Assembly: GCA_964476375.1 (NCBI GenBank) | Contig: CAYYZW010000026.1 | Span: 1-6,886, forward strand | Reading direction: 5' to 3' | Length of the DNA: 6,886 nucleotides | Source: SAT2750 sp964476375 | GTDB lineage: Bacteria; Planctomycetota; Planctomycetia; Pirellulales; Pirellulaceae | Shown here: one piece after another, positions 5,954 to 6,886 of the stretch | How positions within the stretch are numbered: the first letter of the stretch is position 1 | Layout: every line of letters starts with the position of its first letter | The notes under the pieces: generated by a model | What the model was told of the DNA's origin: nothing | The model's database searches: none | Seen by the model: the letters and a program-made list of their open reading frames with translations, nothing else | Translations under genes and position numbers: made by a program

Positions 5954-6886
5954 ATGAAAAACGGTGCGCGAGAACTGGGGTGGAGTTTGCTGGTGATCCT
6001 TTTCATGGTGGTGTCGGCGCGGTCGGAAACACCGGTGATTCACGTTGGCAAGGCGATGGCACCCCCGGAATGGGCTTTGCTGGAGCGGGCGCTGATCGAT
6101 GCAAACGAACAGGCCTGCCGTGAGTTCTTTGGCCGCTATTTTGACGAACGGGGATTTCTTCTTTGTGTCGAACGCTGGGGCGGCGACGATGGGCCGGATG
6201 ATGCGATTGAAAATTGCAATGACTGGCCCATTCTTCATGCGGTCGGCGGTTCCGATGAGATACTGACAATGTACAAGAAGGCCTGGGAGGGTCATCTCCG
6301 GCAATACACCCTTGCCAAGACAACGGATGTTCCTTTCGCCCGGGACGGAATGTACTACAAGGAATTCCCGGTCACTTTCGACTGGGTACACAACGGGGAG
6401 GGGTTAACCGTTTTTAACCTGCAGGGATTGTCGGACCCGGAAGACAGGGCCATGGGCAAGCGGATCCGCCGTTTCGCCGGTTTCTATCTGAATGACGATC
6501 CTGGAGCGCTCAATTATGACCCGCAGCACAAGATCATCCGGAGCCTGTTTAACGGAAGCCGCGGGCCGCTCCTCCGGAAGGCGACAGGCCTGGACTGGGC
6601 GGGGGACCCGATCGAGGTGAAGGGGCGTTTTTCCCTTGGCCACGGGGAAGAAACGTACGACCAGATGGTCTTTCATTTCAAGGACTACAATGACATTGTC
6701 GGTGACCACCCGCAGAACATGCTCGCCACTTCGCTGGCGCTGAATGCGTACATGCTCAGCGGCGAAAAGCGATACCGGGATTGGATCCTTGAATACCCCG
6801 GTGCCTGGCTACAACGTATGGATGACAATGGCTACATCATCCCGACGAATATCGGCCTGGATGGCACGCCGGGGGGGGAGGCAGAT
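5954..6886 (+). CDS. Large secreted protein of unknown function (3' end outside the window)
   Basis: An open frame of 311 codons starts at the ATG at 5954 and runs through the window end. AGAGGGG lies 5 nt upstream, and the gene begins 12 nt after the M19 stop, so co-transcription is likely. Residues 1-24 form a Sec signal peptide (MKNGARELG, then WSLLVILFMVVSA). The mature part is rich in aromatic and acidic residues. Notable blocks are VERWGGDDGPDDAIENCNDW (72-91), YYKEFPVTFDWVHNGEG (134-150), RRFAGFYLNDDPGALNYDP (172-190), IIRSLFNGSRGP (194-205) and IPTNIGLDGTPGGE (296-309). The segment LATSLALNAYMLSGEKRYRD (257-276), followed by WILEYPGAW, has the helix-pair look of (alpha/alpha)-toroid enzymes such as glycoside hydrolases and polysaccharide lyases. 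I recall similar uncharacterised proteins in environmental genomes but cannot name a family. An enzyme acting on carbohydrate is a weak inference. Confidence 0.8.
   Translation, partial: MKNGARELGWSLLVILFMVVSARSETPVIHVGKAMAPPEWALLERALIDANEQACREFFGRYFDERGFLLCVERWGGDDGPDDAIENCNDWPILHAVGGSDEILTMYKKAWEGHLRQYTLAKTTDVPFARDGMYYKEFPVTFDWVHNGEGLTVFNLQGLSDPEDRAMGKRIRRFAGFYLNDDPGALNYDPQHKIIRSLFNGSRGPLLRKATGLDWAGDPIEVKGRFSLGHGEETYDQMVFHFKDYNDIVGDHPQNMLATSLALNAYMLSGEKRYRDWILEYPGAWLQRMDDNGYIIPTNIGLDGTPGGEAD

Overview
The window carries seven genes, five complete and two cut by the window edges, on both strands. There is no mobile element, CRISPR array, tRNA or rRNA that I can see. Base composition is moderately GC-rich throughout, and gene borders carry clear Shine-Dalgarno sites. 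It looks like the chromosome of an environmental Gram-negative-type bacterium. Two proteins have Sec-type signal peptides and one has a twin-arginine-type leader. The succinate dehydrogenase most closely recalls the actinobacterial Sdh1 (Rv0249c-Rv0248c-Rv0247c) arrangement. The two right-hand genes recall proteins I associate with uncultivated Planctomycetota and similar lineages. The host assignment is a weak inference from memory.

Left end (1-946): a partial minus-strand gene (1-342) encodes a small exported helical protein of unknown function. It is divergent from a DUF4186 family gene (516-920, plus). The 173-nt spacer holds an imperfect inverted repeat, and one arm of it coincides with a good sigma-54-type -24/-12 motif facing the left gene.

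Centre (947-4432, minus strand): a three-gene succinate dehydrogenase operon in the order sdhC (five-helix membrane subunit), sdhA (flavoprotein) and sdhB (iron-sulfur subunit). The gaps are 4 nt and 32 nt. A sigma-70-like promoter (TTGACG, 18-nt spacer, TATAGT) lies just upstream of sdhC. All FAD, dicarboxylate and Fe-S ligand residues are present in SdhA and SdhB, so the soluble part should be catalytically complete. SdhC is not the usual haem-b two-subunit anchor. It is the single Sdh1 or 'type F' anchor, with a Cys/His-rich stretch that could hold a membrane Fe-S cluster.

Right end (4433-6886, plus strand): a divergent two-gene unit. The first gene is a Tat-type exported protein of the renal dipeptidase (M19) fold in which about half of the classical zinc ligands are replaced. 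Twelve nucleotides later begins a large secreted protein of unknown function, cut by the window end. The tight spacing suggests these two exported proteins are co-expressed. Nothing links them functionally to the dehydrogenase except the shared divergent promoter region.

I find no obviously new multi-gene system. The points most worth a second look are the SdhC Cys/His cluster, the altered M19 metal site with its secreted partner, and the sigma-54-like site on the left.
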